A stretch of 44,515 nucleotides of DNA from an uncultured Collinsella sp. (GCA_900756945.1 CAAELZ010000075.1:1-44515); one strand, 5' to 3'. Shown: positions 32,645 to 42,325, counted from the first letter of the stretch. Made by a program: numbers and translations. The notes: generated from the sequence alone by a model not told the origin.

Positions 32645-35600
32645 CTACTTAGCCTTGCTGCGACGATGGAAGAAAGCGCCGATTGCGGCGATGATGGCGC
32701 CAAGACCACCGACGGTCGCGACGGTCGCCGCCGTCTGGTCTCCGGTATTGGGAATCGCCGAACCGTTCTTCTTGCTGCCCTGGGCCTTGTCGCCTGCGGG
32801 CTTGCCCGCCTGGTTGCCGCCGTTCGAGCCATTGCCGGAACCCTGGTTGCCCGAGCCGCCCTGGTTGCCGGAATCGGCATCCTTGAGGCTCTCAATGGCC
32901 AGCTTGAGCTGGCCATAGGCCGCCTGGATCTGGGTGTCGGAAGCATTCTCATCACCCAAGACGTCCTCGGCGTAGGTAATGGCATCCGTCAGGACCTTGA
33001 CAGACTCGGCCGTCTTGCCCCTGGTGTCAGTCTCCTTCGCCTGCTTGACCAGGGCCTTGAGCTGCTTCTTAGTCGGATTCTCGACCGGGGCCACCGGGGT
33101 CTTCTCGAGCGCGCCGCGGGCGCTCTCGAGCGCTCTGAGCGCCTGGTCGACCTCGTCCTGCGTGGCGTTCTCGTCGCTCAAGATGGCGCGGGCGCTCGCC
33201 AGGGCGTTCTCGAGCGCCGTCCAGGAGGCCTCGGTGTAGTCACCGGCCTTGAGGTCGCCGGCAGCAACCTCGGCATCAACCTTTTCGATCGCGGTAGCGA
33301 GATCATCCTTCGCCACCGGATCGGGGACGGCCGTACCGTAGAACTTGAGCTCTGCCATGCTGCAGTAGGCATCAACGTCGCCTCCGCCGGCGTGAATCAC
33401 CTTGACGGTCACGTAGCGACCGCGCGCGGCGCCAAAGCTCATCTGTTTCCAGTCGCCACGGTCGGTGAGCACGCGGCCGTCGTTGTCGAAGGCGAACGTA
33501 CCCATCGACGCGGCGGTGCCCATCTCATAACCGTCGGCAGTGTCGGAGACCAGTATCTCGGCCTCGAAGATATCGCCGTTAGTGCCGCCGTCCTGGCGCG
33601 GCAGGAATGTAACGTCGGTGAGATCGTAGTCGCGGCCCAGGTCGACACTCAGATACTGGGGCATACCGGTCCCATGGGCCCAGTCGCTGTGCCAAAGCGT
33701 CCGCTCGTCGCCGTCGAGAGCGTTGACGGCGTTGCTGCCCTCGTAGTCGGCCTCACTCGAGAAGCGGGCCACCTTGACGTTCTTGCGGTTCTCGGGCGTG
33801 TTGATGAGAATCTTCTCATCGACAGGGCGCATCTTGAGGCCGTCGATTGCCTTCTCGATCTTGACTGTGGCGTCTGCGACATCCTTCTTGCTATAGCTGC
33901 CTTGGCCGCCGTCGAGGAGCTTCTGAGCCGCCTCGACCGCAGTGGTGAGAGCTGCATAGGAATCCTTAGTGTAGACGGACTCGCTGTAGCCCGCGGCCTT
34001 GGAAAGCGCTGCCACGAGCGCAGAGGTATCGACACCAGCCTTGACCTCGACCTCATAGGATGCGGTCTTGGAGGGGTCGAGTACCGACGCCACCGTGATC
34101 TTTGCCTTGCCGGCCTTGTTGGCACGCAGGTAGTAGCTCACGCTATCGCCAGCCTGAACAGCGGAGACGCTTACCACAGAGGGGTCGGAGCTCTCGACCG
34201 TCACATAGGGGTAGCCGGCGCTCTCAGGCGTGGCCTTGGCGTCGACGAGCGTAACGTCGCCTTCAAAGAACTCGGTCTGGTTCTTGCCTAGCTCGACACC
34301 CTCGATGGCCTCGACACCCTGCGTGTAGTTGAAGTTGACCTCACGCAGTGTGAGCATCTGGTCACCCGATGCCTCAAGCGGCGTGACCTCGACCTTGGTC
34401 GCCTTCTTGCCCTTGTTCTCGGCAGAGAGGCCAAAGGCGTAGCGAGCCCGGAAGGAATCGTACTCCCCGCCCGCGAACTCTTGGGTCGAGCCATCCTCGA
34501 ACGTCACGACAGCCTTGATCTTCTGCACGGTTCCGTTGCCACCGTTGCGGTTAACGACCTCGACACTATCGAGTTTCGACGGCGTCTTAAATGCGAATGT
34601 CATCGTGGTGGGAAGCTTCACGTAACTCGGAAGCTTACCCTCGCTGTCCCAGTTGCCGCTCCAGTTCCATAGGAACTCAAAGCCGTTGTCGCCCTCGTTA
34701 TTATCGAACAGCGCGTTATAGCTCTTCTGCTGGATAAGTTTCTCGACGTTGGTCCCGTCGTCGGTCGTGAGCTCATCGTTGGTCATCGTGATGTTGAAGG
34801 CATCCTGACCGTACTCGGCGACCGTTGGCTGAGGAACATCCGGCATCGTCACCGTGCCGTCGCTCGCAAACTCAAGTGCGTCGCATGCCGGACCGATGAG
34901 CCAAGATGTCGAGGGCAGTTCGACCTTGCCGGCGGTCTTGGCCTTGAGCTTGAAACTCGCCACCGCGCCGGTACCGTTGTAGAGCTTGCCATCGCCGCGG
35001 TTGGCAAAGGCGAGATTGATAGTCTGCGTTCTGTCCGCGAACTGGACCTTCTCGCGAGACAGGTTCTCCATGCCGGCAGTCGAGCCGTCCTGCGCGATGC
35101 TCTCGGACACAAACTCGAACTGGTCGCTCTTGAAGTTGACGAGAGCGCCCAGGGCGTTGACGTTCTTGGCGTCGGCCGCATAGACATCAACGGTGATCTC
35201 ATCACCGGCCTCGACCTCGGTCTTGCTCGGAATCACCGCGAGCGAACCTGCGACCTTGCCCTTTTGTTTAGTGCCGCCGTCAAGACCCGCCATGGTGAAC
35301 GAGTAATCGTAGACGTCGTAAACGCCGTTATCGTTGAGGTCGGCGAAGTGGTCGCGGATCTGCGAACCGAACGTCGGGGTATCGGGCTCGCGGTTCTCGA
35401 GGCCCAGATAGTTCTTCATGTTGGAGTAGTCTCCGTCGGAGATCGTGGCCTTGTTGAGGTTGGAGCCCACGGCGAAGCCATCCGTGCCGTCGGTCTTGTA
35501 GATGGCAATCTCGGACGCGGAGAAGAAATTGCCGACCGAGGCGAGCGGTGTCATGCGCACGTAACGGGCGGCCACGGTGCCGTCAAACGCTACCGTCTTA

Positions 35601-38600
35601 CAATCAGCGGAACGTGCCCAATCGACCTCCTGGCTCGTCCAGTGGACGCCATCGAGACTCGTCTCAACACGCATCTTGGTCACAGTGCCGTTGCCGGCGT
35701 CATCGCGCGGATAGTACTCGAGCTTATCGAGCTTGTAAGCGCGTCCATAGTCAACGGTAAGCGCCTTGCCTAGATCGTTGCCACCGGAGTGGAAACCGCC
35801 GTCGCCCGACTGGAACTCATGGTCGAAGGCAAGCTCGGCCTTATGGCTGCCGTAAAGTGAGCCCTCCCAGGTGATTTCCTCGGCGTCGGGGACGTTCCGC
35901 CACGGATCGAGTGCGGAGTTCGCCTCGAGCACATCGCTCCAGGCGGAGTAACCCTCGGCGTTGCGCGAACGAATCTGGTAGGTGTGCTTGCTATTGTAGG
36001 CGAGGTCGGTGTGCGTGAACTCGGCCGCATCACCCACGGCAAACACAGTGCCGTCGACCTTAAGGTCGTAGGAGGTAGCACCATCGACCTTTCCCCAGGT
36101 GAGCTTGATGCTCGTTGGGGTCGTGACGTCCTCGGGGGCAGCAAGGTTCGTGGGTGCGGAGAGGTTCTCGTTGAGGCGATCGGCTGTGAGCGTGGCGTCG
36201 GCGTTCACGAAACCGCCCAGCTCGAGCGTCTGCGCCGCCGCAGCAACATCGGTCTTCGCGAACTTGACGTAGACCTTGGGGTTCGTGGTGATCTTGGTGT
36301 TGTTAAAGCTCTCGCCCCGCTCGGCCTCGGTGCCGTCCACATCGCTGCCGTAGTGGTTGAGGTTAGGGGTCTCGCTGTAGAAGTAGACCGCCTGGCCGGC
36401 CTCGGGGGTCGCGGTGTCAAAGGTCTCCTGCGAGTCGACCTCAACCACGTTGAGCGCGGATCCGCCGTTCTTGGCGACGACGCTCATGGGCTTGGCGGAC
36501 ACGTTGGCCACGAAGGTCGTGGTGCGATTGGAGTCGTAGCCGTTGTAGCCACCCTGCGAGGCTTCGGCGGTGAAGGTCGCGGTGCCGCCTGCGGCCTTGG
36601 ATCTGTAGACGGTGCTCACATGCTCACCGTAGGAGATATTGTCGATCGTACCGTAGGAATCGTCCTCAGTCGTGTTGTTCTCGATGGAGGAGCCGTCGTC
36701 CTCGTACTGCGTAAAGGTGCCGTCGCCCTCGGTGGCGAAGAACTCGACGATACGCTGGCTGCGGTCGGTACCCTTGGTGTTGGTGTCGCTCACGGCCTCG
36801 GGGTTGTTGTTCTCGGCGTACATCGGCACGATAGCGTTGGCCTTCGCAAACAGCGGCAGCTTCCAAAGCGGAGCCTCGTAGTTGTTGAGAACCTGGCCGC
36901 CGCGATACTGCTTACCCGAGAAGTAATCGATCCAGATGGTGGGATTCTCGTCGGTGCCGTAGTTGGGGAGGTAAATCCCATTGCGAATGTCGTTGCCGTT
37001 CTCGTCTGCCTGGGTATCCTGATACACCGGTGCCACTAGGAAGTTCTCACCGAACATATACTGGTACTGCGTCGAAGTGCTTGCGGCGTACTCGGAGTTG
37101 TCGGAAAGCAGCATGGCGCGGATCATGGGCAGGCCGGCATCGCCGTTACCCGTGTCGATGTTGGCCGCCGAGGCCGCGCTCGTGTAGATATAGGGCATGA
37201 GCTGCGCCTTGAGCTTGAGGTAGAAGCGCGAGATGCCTGTGTAGGGATCGCCGTGTGTCATGGGCGATTTGCGGTAGGTGCCCCAACCGTCCATGTCGAG
37301 CATAGAGGGCGTGAACGTCTTCCACTGGTAGTCACGCGCAGAGATGATGGGGTCGCCGCCAAAGATGCCGTCCATGTCGGAGCCGATGTTGGGGTTGCCC
37401 GAAAGACTCTGACCGATATACGTGGGGATATGGAAGCGAATGTACTCCCAGTTACCGCCATACTGGTCGCCGGTCCAAATGCCGCCAAAGCGCTGCGTGC
37501 CGGCCCAACCATCGAGTGTGATGATGTTGGGGCGCTTGTTGGCGCCGGTCGTCACCGTGTCATAAGCTGTCTTGATGCCATTAAGACCAAAGGAGTAGCC
37601 AGATCCAACCCAGGCGACGTCGGTCTTAAGGGTAGAGATGCCTCCCGTCTTGACCTCGGCGTCGAAGTCGCGAAGCAGGTGCCACGGGGTCTCGGAGTTG
37701 CTGTCGGGCTCAAGGTTGGACTGGGTCCACAAGCCCGTGCTCACACCCTTGGAGTTGGCATACTCGGTGAACTTCTTAAGGTTGTCGACATTGGCACGCA
37801 CAGCGTTAAGACGGTCAGCCGAGCTCGTTCCGTCGGAGTTGACGCCGCCGGTCTTGTAGTAACCGTTCTGGCCATAGCCGGCGCCGTAGCCGTCGTTCGG
37901 CAGGAACCAACCGAGCGGCATGTCGTTGTCCTCGTAGTCATCGATAACCTGACGAGCAGAGAACTGGCGGTCGAAATCGGTCGCTTTCATGTTCTCGGTA
38001 TCAACCGTAGGGCCCTCACCGTTGAGCGTCTCGGCCGCAAGTGTGCCGTCGAGCTTGTAGCCCGTCGACATGCCAGACTCGTACTTAACGTCGCCCTTCT
38101 CGCTCGAGGACTTGCTGCCCTTGGTCTCCCACTTCTTTTGACCCGAGGTCGTTGACCAGCCGTCACGGTTATAGGCATTAAGATGACCAAGGTAGAACCC
38201 GTACTCGGGCAGCAGTACCGGGTTACCGGTCACCTTGTAGTAGTCCCGCAGCATCTCGGTTGCCACGTTCGAAGCGCCCTCGTTGGTCGCCACGAAGTAG
38301 TAGGCATCAAACTCATTCTCGCTGTGCAAAGTCGTGACCGTCGATGAGTCCGTGGAACCGAAGTCGTAGGAACCCTCTGCAAACGTGTTTCGGAGTACGC
38401 CGTAGCCGTCACTCGTCCAATAAAACGGGTTGGGCGAGGCAACGCCGCCATCGGTCCAGTTGTTCGTGTTGGAGATGGCGATGGTCTGGTTGGTGTGCAG
38501 GAAGCGTCCGTTCTGGGTGCCGCCGCCAAAGAAGTTCTCGGACTTCTCCTTGGCGAGCGTCTGGACGGTACCCTTCTTATCAAGGTCGAGGGACGCGGAC

Positions 38601-39058
38601 TCGGAAACCACGACACGGTCGCCTGACTTGATACTCATCTTGCCAGTCGCCTTGTCCAGGATCACGGTCGCCTTTCCGCCGGTGATCTCGATAGTGTCGC
38701 CCTTGTCGGCAACCGTCGCACTCGGCTTGCTGTAGGTGTCCGAGGTATCGGGCTGAGCCTGGATCTTAGCCGTGTGGGACTTACTGCGCGGCGTGGCGTA
38801 CTCGGAAAACTCACCCTTGGGGTCGACGTTATAACGGAAAATACCGTCCTCGAGGAACGTAATACGGCCCTTGATGCCGTCAGCGAAATCGATGTCGACG
38901 ACATTCGAGGCAGACTGGGACACGGTCGCCGAGTCGACGCCCTTGAGTGGCGTGGCAATCGCCTGCTGGGGATTGGCAAACACGAGCGTCGCTGCAGTGG
39001 CAACGAGGACCGCGCTTCCCTTCACCCACCGTTTCGTAAAAATGGAATTCCTGCGCAT
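32645..39058 (-). CDS. Giant sortase-anchored GH31 glycoside hydrolase, probably alpha-N-acetylgalactosaminidase-like
   Basis: A 2137-residue wall protein. ATG 39056-39058 follows AAGGAGA; the open frame further upstream is non-coding. A signal peptide covers about 1-36. GH31 N-terminal and barrel domains span about 45-780. In LKTDVAWVGSGYSFGLNG the likely nucleophile is Asp480, and in GGIWTGDQYGGNW the acid/base is Asp531. This pattern recalls GH31 enzymes that release GalNAc from mucin-type glycans. Then come about 966-1050 fibronectin III, 1050-1195 F5/8C-type binding domain, 1200-1265 dockerin-like (DLNDNGVYDVYDY), 1267-1400 cohesin-like, 1400-1580 a binding-like domain, 1582-1676 an Ig-like domain, 1676-1750 FIVAR, 1756-1910 a second F5/8C domain, two more FIVAR (1916-2058), a Gly/Asn linker and IPNTG near 2100 with hydrophobic helix and RRSKAK. 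The glycosidase family is firm, the substrate inferred. Confidence 0.9.
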   Translation of the reverse strand: MRRNSIFTKRWVKGSAVLVATAATLVFANPQQAIATPLKGVDSATVSQSASNVVDIDFADGIKGRITFLEDGIFRYNVDPKGEFSEYATPRSKSHTAKIQAQPDTSDTYSKPSATVADKGDTIEITGGKATVILDKATGKMSIKSGDRVVVSESASLDLDKKGTVQTLAKEKSENFFGGGTQNGRFLHTNQTIAISNTNNWTDGGVASPNPFYWTSDGYGVLRNTFAEGSYDFGSTDSSTVTTLHSENEFDAYYFVATNEGASNVATEMLRDYYKVTGNPVLLPEYGFYLGHLNAYNRDGWSTTSGQKKWETKGSKSSSEKGDVKYESGMSTGYKLDGTLAAETLNGEGPTVDTENMKATDFDRQFSARQVIDDYEDNDMPLGWFLPNDGYGAGYGQNGYYKTGGVNSDGTSSADRLNAVRANVDNLKKFTEYANSKGVSTGLWTQSNLEPDSNSETPWHLLRDFDAEVKTGGISTLKTDVAWVGSGYSFGLNGIKTAYDTVTTGANKRPNIITLDGWAGTQRFGGIWTGDQYGGNWEYIRFHIPTYIGQSLSGNPNIGSDMDGIFGGDPIISARDYQWKTFTPSMLDMDGWGTYRKSPMTHGDPYTGISRFYLKLKAQLMPYIYTSAASAANIDTGNGDAGLPMIRAMLLSDNSEYAASTSTQYQYMFGENFLVAPVYQDTQADENGNDIRNGIYLPNYGTDENPTIWIDYFSGKQYRGGQVLNNYEAPLWKLPLFAKANAIVPMYAENNNPEAVSDTNTKGTDRSQRIVEFFATEGDGTFTQYEDDGSSIENNTTEDDSYGTIDNISYGEHVSTVYRSKAAGGTATFTAEASQGGYNGYDSNRTTTFVANVSAKPMSVVAKNGGSALNVVEVDSQETFDTATPEAGQAVYFYSETPNLNHYGSDVDGTEAERGESFNNTKITTNPKVYVKFAKTDVAAAAQTLELGGFVNADATLTADRLNENLSAPTNLAAPEDVTTPTSIKLTWGKVDGATSYDLKVDGTVFAVGDAAEFTHTDLAYNSKHTYQIRSRNAEGYSAWSDVLEANSALDPWRNVPDAEEITWEGSLYGSHKAELAFDHEFQSGDGGFHSGGNDLGKALTVDYGRAYKLDKLEYYPRDDAGNGTVTKMRVETSLDGVHWTSQEVDWARSADCKTVAFDGTVAARYVRMTPLASVGNFFSASEIAIYKTDGTDGFAVGSNLNKATISDGDYSNMKNYLGLENREPDTPTFGSQIRDHFADLNDNGVYDVYDYSFTMAGLDGGTKQKGKVAGSLAVIPSKTEVEAGDEITVDVYAADAKNVNALGALVNFKSDQFEFVSESIAQDGSTAGMENLSREKVQFADRTQTINLAFANRGDGKLYNGTGAVASFKLKAKTAGKVELPSTSWLIGPACDALEFASDGTVTMPDVPQPTVAEYGQDAFNITMTNDELTTDDGTNVEKLIQQKSYNALFDNNEGDNGFEFLWNWSGNWDSEGKLPSYVKLPTTMTFAFKTPSKLDSVEVVNRNGGNGTVQKIKAVVTFEDGSTQEFAGGEYDSFRARYAFGLSAENKGKKATKVEVTPLEASGDQMLTLREVNFNYTQGVEAIEGVELGKNQTEFFEGDVTLVDAKATPESAGYPYVTVESSDPSVVSVSAVQAGDSVSYYLRANKAGKAKITVASVLDPSKTASYEVEVKAGVDTSALVAALSKAAGYSESVYTKDSYAALTTAVEAAQKLLDGGQGSYSKKDVADATVKIEKAIDGLKMRPVDEKILINTPENRKNVKVARFSSEADYEGSNAVNALDGDERTLWHSDWAHGTGMPQYLSVDLGRDYDLTDVTFLPRQDGGTNGDIFEAEILVSDTADGYEMGTAASMGTFAFDNDGRVLTDRGDWKQMSFGAARGRYVTVKVIHAGGGDVDAYCSMAELKFYGTAVPDPVAKDDLATAIEKVDAEVAAGDLKAGDYTEASWTALENALASARAILSDENATQDEVDQALRALESARGALEKTPVAPVENPTKKQLKALVKQAKETDTRGKTAESVKVLTDAITYAEDVLGDENASDTQIQAAYGQLKLAIESLKDADSGNQGGSGNQGSGNGSNGGNQAGKPAGDKAQGSKKNGSAIPNTGDQTAATVATVGGLGAIIAAIGAFFHRRSKAK

Positions 39059-39572
39059 CTGGTCTCCTTTCTTCCGACATGCTGAGGTGCCGAGGACGCC
39101 CCCCCCCGGCAGCATGGGAAAACGTATCAAACGGAGATGTTCGGTACATTCCGCACAATGGGGGCCACCCGTTACCAAGGGGCCAACTGGTAGTAACCAG
39201 ATAGCCACCTACTAGGTCATATCAACATATGGGAGCACTTGCGCACCCAAGTTCGGAATTCTCCCAGCGGCAGTAAAATAAGCGTCAACGGCAAGGTGGG
39301 CTTAATAAGCCATACCAATTGGTTCTTCAGTCAAATACCAATCTAGCAAAAATGTACTGTTTATCTGGTATTACACAGACCATACCTTTCCCTCGGGAAC
39401 TGGGCTTCGCGAAGTTTCCCGAGAGAAAAGCTCGACCGCCGCCCTGCGACCTACCGGGGATTGCCATGACATATGTTGGCTGATTTGGTTTGGAATGAGA
39501 TGTTGACGGTAGTCAATGGGCACAACTGTCCCGGGTGCATTTCAAGATGCACCTAAATGTCTGCCTTTATCC
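39059..39572. promoter_or_regulatory. Non-coding region upstream of the GH31 gene
   Basis: This 514-bp gap holds no gene. On the GH31 strand, from the start codon outward, it contains a run of nine Gs (39099-39107), a possible promoter ATGTAC/17/TACGTT (39121-39149) overlapping the motif TGTACCGAACAT, an 8-bp stem (39392-39423) with the inner palindrome CTTCGCGAAG, TTGACGGTAGTCAA (39503-39516), which looks like a MarR-type operator, and a 7-bp hairpin (39534-39553) just after the MarR gene stop. Confidence 0.6.
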
Positions 39573-40049
39573 TTATAGATTGTCCAGGTAGTCGTCGGCA
39601 TCATAGGTAAGGCTGTAAGCTTTATTCAGGATGCGCACGAGCTCCTGGGCATCGTGCTCGCCGAGCGCTGAGAGTTGTTTCGAGAGCGATGCCACACTCT
39701 CGGCATTTTTTTTCGCCGCGAAATCACGGCCTTCCTCGGTAATGCTCACCAGCACACGCCGACGATCGTTTGGATCGGTCCTGCGCTGAACGTAACCCTT
39801 ACTCTCGAGTGAATCCAAGATATGCGACATGCGCGCACGGGAGAATTTCAGCTTCTTGGCAATCTCGGAGGGAATGACATCACCGTCAATACCCGATAGA
39901 TACTGTAAAACCGGTGCCTCGCCCACACTGGCGCCGCCGGCAGCACTCAAGGATCCCTTGGCAAGGGAACGTGAGTACACAATCAGTTTTCGAGCGACGT
40001 CATCGTAATCCACTGGGGATATTGTCCTTTGCAACTCTAGAAGGGCCAT
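39573..40049 (-). CDS. MarR-family transcriptional regulator
   Basis: A 158-residue winged-helix regulator. The DNA-binding part is clear: IPSEIAKKLKFSRARMSHIL, then DSLESKGYVQRRTDPNDRRRVLVSITEEG, the typical MarR recognition helix and wing, flanked by dimerisation helices. ATG 40047-40049 lacks a good ribosome site; GTG at 40011-40013, about ten bases after AAAGGA, would give a 146-residue protein and is a real alternative. It is transcribed toward the GH31 gene on the same strand, with 514 bp between, and a TTGAC-GTCAA palindrome lies between them. It may control itself, the GH31 gene, or an unlinked target. Confidence 0.88.
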   Translation of the reverse strand: MALLELQRTISPVDYDDVARKLIVYSRSLAKGSLSAAGGASVGEAPVLQYLSGIDGDVIPSEIAKKLKFSRARMSHILDSLESKGYVQRRTDPNDRRRVLVSITEEGRDFAAKKNAESVASLSKQLSALGEHDAQELVRILNKAYSLTYDADDYLDNL

Positions 40050-40117
40050 AAAACCGTCATTTGCCGTACATTAGTTAACATTCGCAACAATTATTTATGA
40101 TACCCCAACGCGGAAGT

Positions 40118-40444
40118 CTATTGCTCGTCCTTCTTGCGTCGCATAAGCTCCTCAACGTCGACACCAGCGGCCTCGAGCATGCGCTCGACATTCTTTTTGG
40201 CGTTGGTCGTGCCGACCTTAAGCACGATCGAAAGCGGAGTGCCCACCACCAGGCACACGATGCCCACGGGGACACCCCAGCCGGGGCCTCCCTGCATACC
40301 CCACATCCCCATCAAAAAGCCAATCGCCACGAGCGAATAGCCCAGGCGCAGCCAAACGTTGAGCCGCTGAATAGCATCGGTCTGCATCTTTGCCTCGCGG
40401 ATCAAGTCGTCGCGCGAAAGGTCGTGTCCGTGCTTCTCGTGCAT
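40118..40444 (-). CDS. Small two-helix membrane protein, unknown function
   Basis: A 108-residue protein with a His/Asp-rich start (MHEKHGHDLSRDDLIREAKM), two membrane segments near 33-50 and 57-75 with a Gly/Met-rich turn between (MGMWGMQGGPGWG), and a charged C-terminal helix ending MRRKKDEQ. I do not recognise the family. ATG 40442-40444 follows GAGGAGG, so expression is likely. It lies 68 bp upstream of the MarR gene in the same direction, and about 200 bp downstream of the PTS operon, past a terminator. It may be the first gene of a small operon with marR. Confidence 0.65.
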   Translation of the reverse strand: MHEKHGHDLSRDDLIREAKMQTDAIQRLNVWLRLGYSLVAIGFLMGMWGMQGGPGWGVPVGIVCLVVGTPLSIVLKVGTTNAKKNVERMLEAAGVDVEELMRRKKDEQ

Positions 40445-40588
40445 ATGGGTCCTCCTCGTGCAAAGCGTGCATCATGCGCAAGTGCATCGTTTATCGAATA
40501 CGTCATCTTTCAAGAGCAATATAGCGGGTGTCGTGTAGGCGATGGAGGTCGCTGGCCATATTGCCCTTGAAGGGCGGCGCAAAATCAG

Positions 40589-40618
40589 AAGGCCGTGCGG
40601 TTGAGGCCGCACGGCCTT
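40589..40618 (-). terminator. Hairpin ending the PTS operon
   Basis: AAGGCCGTGCGG (40589-40600) is exactly complementary to CCGCACGGCCTT (40607-40618). It lies 22 bases after the IID stop, followed on the minus strand by TTCTGATTTT, a broken T-run. Confidence 0.7.
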
Positions 40619-40640
40619 ACAGGGGGCCAGGGGATGATGA

Positions 40641-41468
40641 CTAGTAGCTCAGTGCCGGGTCGAAGAAGCCAATGAGAACGCCCACAAATGCGATCACAAC
40701 GAGGATCAGCATCATAACGATGGGGTTGACCTTCTTCTTGGTCATCATGTACCAGCAGAAGATGATGAAGACCATGGGCAGCAGGTGCGGATAGATTCCG
40801 TCGAGCGTGTCCTGGAACTTACCGCCGCCGGGCAGCACCAGATTGGGGCTGCAGGTGATGGAGACCCAGGTAGCACCGACTGCACCGATGACCATGGTAC
40901 CGACCATCACGATGGAATCACGCAGAGCCTTGGCCTTGGGGCCGACGAGGGCCTCGACCGCCTTGCCGCCGAGCTCATAGCCCTGGTTGTAGGCAAAGCG
41001 CATGCCAAGGAACATGAGCAGGTTCCACACGACAATATAGAAGATGGCACCGAGCGGAGAGCCGCCGGTCGAGAGACCGAGGGCGATACCGAGCAGGATC
41101 GGGATCAGGGTACCGACGATCAGCGAGTCGCCAAGGCCGGCGAGCGGGCCCATGAGGCCGGCGCGGATGCCGTTGATGGCGTCGTCGTCGATGGCCTCGC
41201 CGTTTGCGCGAGCCTCCTCGAGGCCGGCGGTGACGCCGACAATCATGGTGCCGATCTGCGGCTCGGTGTTGAAGAACGCGGAGTAGGTCTGGAGGGCCTG
41301 CTTCTGCTCCTCGGGCGTGTCGTAGAGCTCCTCGACGATCGGAAGCATGGCGCACAGGTAACCGAAGGTCTGCATGTGCTCCTGCGAGAAGCAAGTCAGG
41401 TTGCCATAGGACCAGTTGCGGAACGACTTGGCAAGCGTTTTCTTAGAGAGTTTCTTCTTCTCTGCCAT
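40641..41468 (-). CDS. PTS mannose/fructose/sorbose/N-acetylgalactosamine family subunit IID
   Basis: A 275-residue membrane component of a mannose-family PTS permease. It has the family pattern: KSFRNWSYGNLTCFSQEHMQ at the N-terminus, GYLCAMLPIVEELYDTPEEQ, a central AGLMGPLAGLGDSLIVGTLI, and C-terminal hydrophobic helices with a KKKVNP turn. It combines with IIC to form the channel. The TAA stop of IIC overlaps its ATG (41466-41468). Order IIA-IIB-IIC-IID on one strand is standard. The sugar cannot be fixed from sequence; N-acetylgalactosamine or galactosamine is a reasonable guess from the nearby GH31 enzyme. Confidence 0.94.
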   Translation of the reverse strand: MAEKKKLSKKTLAKSFRNWSYGNLTCFSQEHMQTFGYLCAMLPIVEELYDTPEEQKQALQTYSAFFNTEPQIGTMIVGVTAGLEEARANGEAIDDDAINGIRAGLMGPLAGLGDSLIVGTLIPILLGIALGLSTGGSPLGAIFYIVVWNLLMFLGMRFAYNQGYELGGKAVEALVGPKAKALRDSIVMVGTMVIGAVGATWVSITCSPNLVLPGGGKFQDTLDGIYPHLLPMVFIIFCWYMMTKKKVNPIVMMLILVVIAFVGVLIGFFDPALSY

Positions 41469-42325
41469 TAGATGTCCTCCTCTTCCTCATCATCGGAGCC
41501 CGAGGCGATAGCTGCCTTGGGAGCGTTTGCGAGGTCGATCTTGAGCGAAGCGATCTCATAGTTGATCAGGGCGAAGAAGCAGCCGATGCCGGCGGCGGCA
41601 ATCAGGTTGCATCCCATGACAGCGGACAGGGTGAAGCCGAAGAAGAACGTGAGGAAGTCCGTCGGCTTGGAGATGACCTGCTTGAGCAGGATGGCGATAC
41701 CGACGGTAGGCAGCAGCGAGCCGACGGTGAACAGCGTCTTCATCGCGATGCCGTCCATGGGCATGTAGGTCTTCATGAGGTCGACCATGGCGGTGCCGCC
41801 CATGGTGATGATGAACGTCGGGAGGAACGAGCAGACGATGTGACCGATCCAAGGCAGAACGTTGTTGACCAGGTAGAGCTTGTGGAGGTCGCCCTTCTCG
41901 AGCCACTTCCAGCCCATGCCCTGCCATACCAGGTTAATGGTGGCGGTGCCATAGAAGAGCACAGTGCCGAGCGTGCCGACGGCGGCACCGAGGGATGCGG
42001 CCATGCCGGCAGCCTCAGCGGAGGCGGGATCGATGCCCGAGTTCTTGATGGCGAGGATCGCCAGCGGGATGCCGATATAGGACACGGCGCGGACGTCGGC
42101 GGAGACGGTTCCGCCGGGGGTCACGAGAGCGATGTAGACAACCTGGATGGCAGCGCCGACGAGGATGCCCGTCTGCATATCGCCCATGATGATGCCGACG
42201 ATGAGGCCGGCGACCAGAGGACGACCCAGAGTGTAGTTGCCGATCGTCGTGCCGCCCATGCCAGGCAGTGATGCCAGGCAGGCGAACAGGCCGAACAGCG
42301 CGGCTTGGAATGCATTGATTGCCAT
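41468..42325 (-). CDS. PTS mannose-family subunit IIC
   Basis: A 285-residue membrane protein with about eight to nine helices, carrying the sugar-binding part of the permease. Typical stretches are GNYTLGRPLVAGLIVGIIMG, DMQTGILVGAAIQVVYIALV, TPGGTVSADVRAVSYIGIPL and AAGIGCFFALINYE. The C-terminus is a run of acidic residues (SGSDDEEEEDI), unlike many homologues; the IIA protein also ends in an acidic tail. ATG 42323-42325 follows GAAAGGGGAAAGC. It begins 72 bp after the IIB stop and overlaps the IID start. Function in sugar uptake is secure, specificity unknown. Confidence 0.94.
   Translation of the reverse strand: MAINAFQAALFGLFACLASLPGMGGTTIGNYTLGRPLVAGLIVGIIMGDMQTGILVGAAIQVVYIALVTPGGTVSADVRAVSYIGIPLAILAIKNSGIDPASAEAAGMAASLGAAVGTLGTVLFYGTATINLVWQGMGWKWLEKGDLHKLYLVNNVLPWIGHIVCSFLPTFIITMGGTAMVDLMKTYMPMDGIAMKTLFTVGSLLPTVGIAILLKQVISKPTDFLTFFFGFTLSAVMGCNLIAAAGIGCFFALINYEIASLKIDLANAPKAAIASGSDDEEEEDI

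Noticed and set aside
32636..34291. 551-codon plus-strand open frame opposite the GH31 C-terminus
   Set aside because: It is antisense to the FIVAR and binding modules, with no start signal and no known domain.
39059..39208. Upstream extension of the GH31 frame
   Set aside because: A good ribosome site and a signal peptide mark the start at 39058; the extra 50 codons contain the poly-G run and promoter-like sequence.
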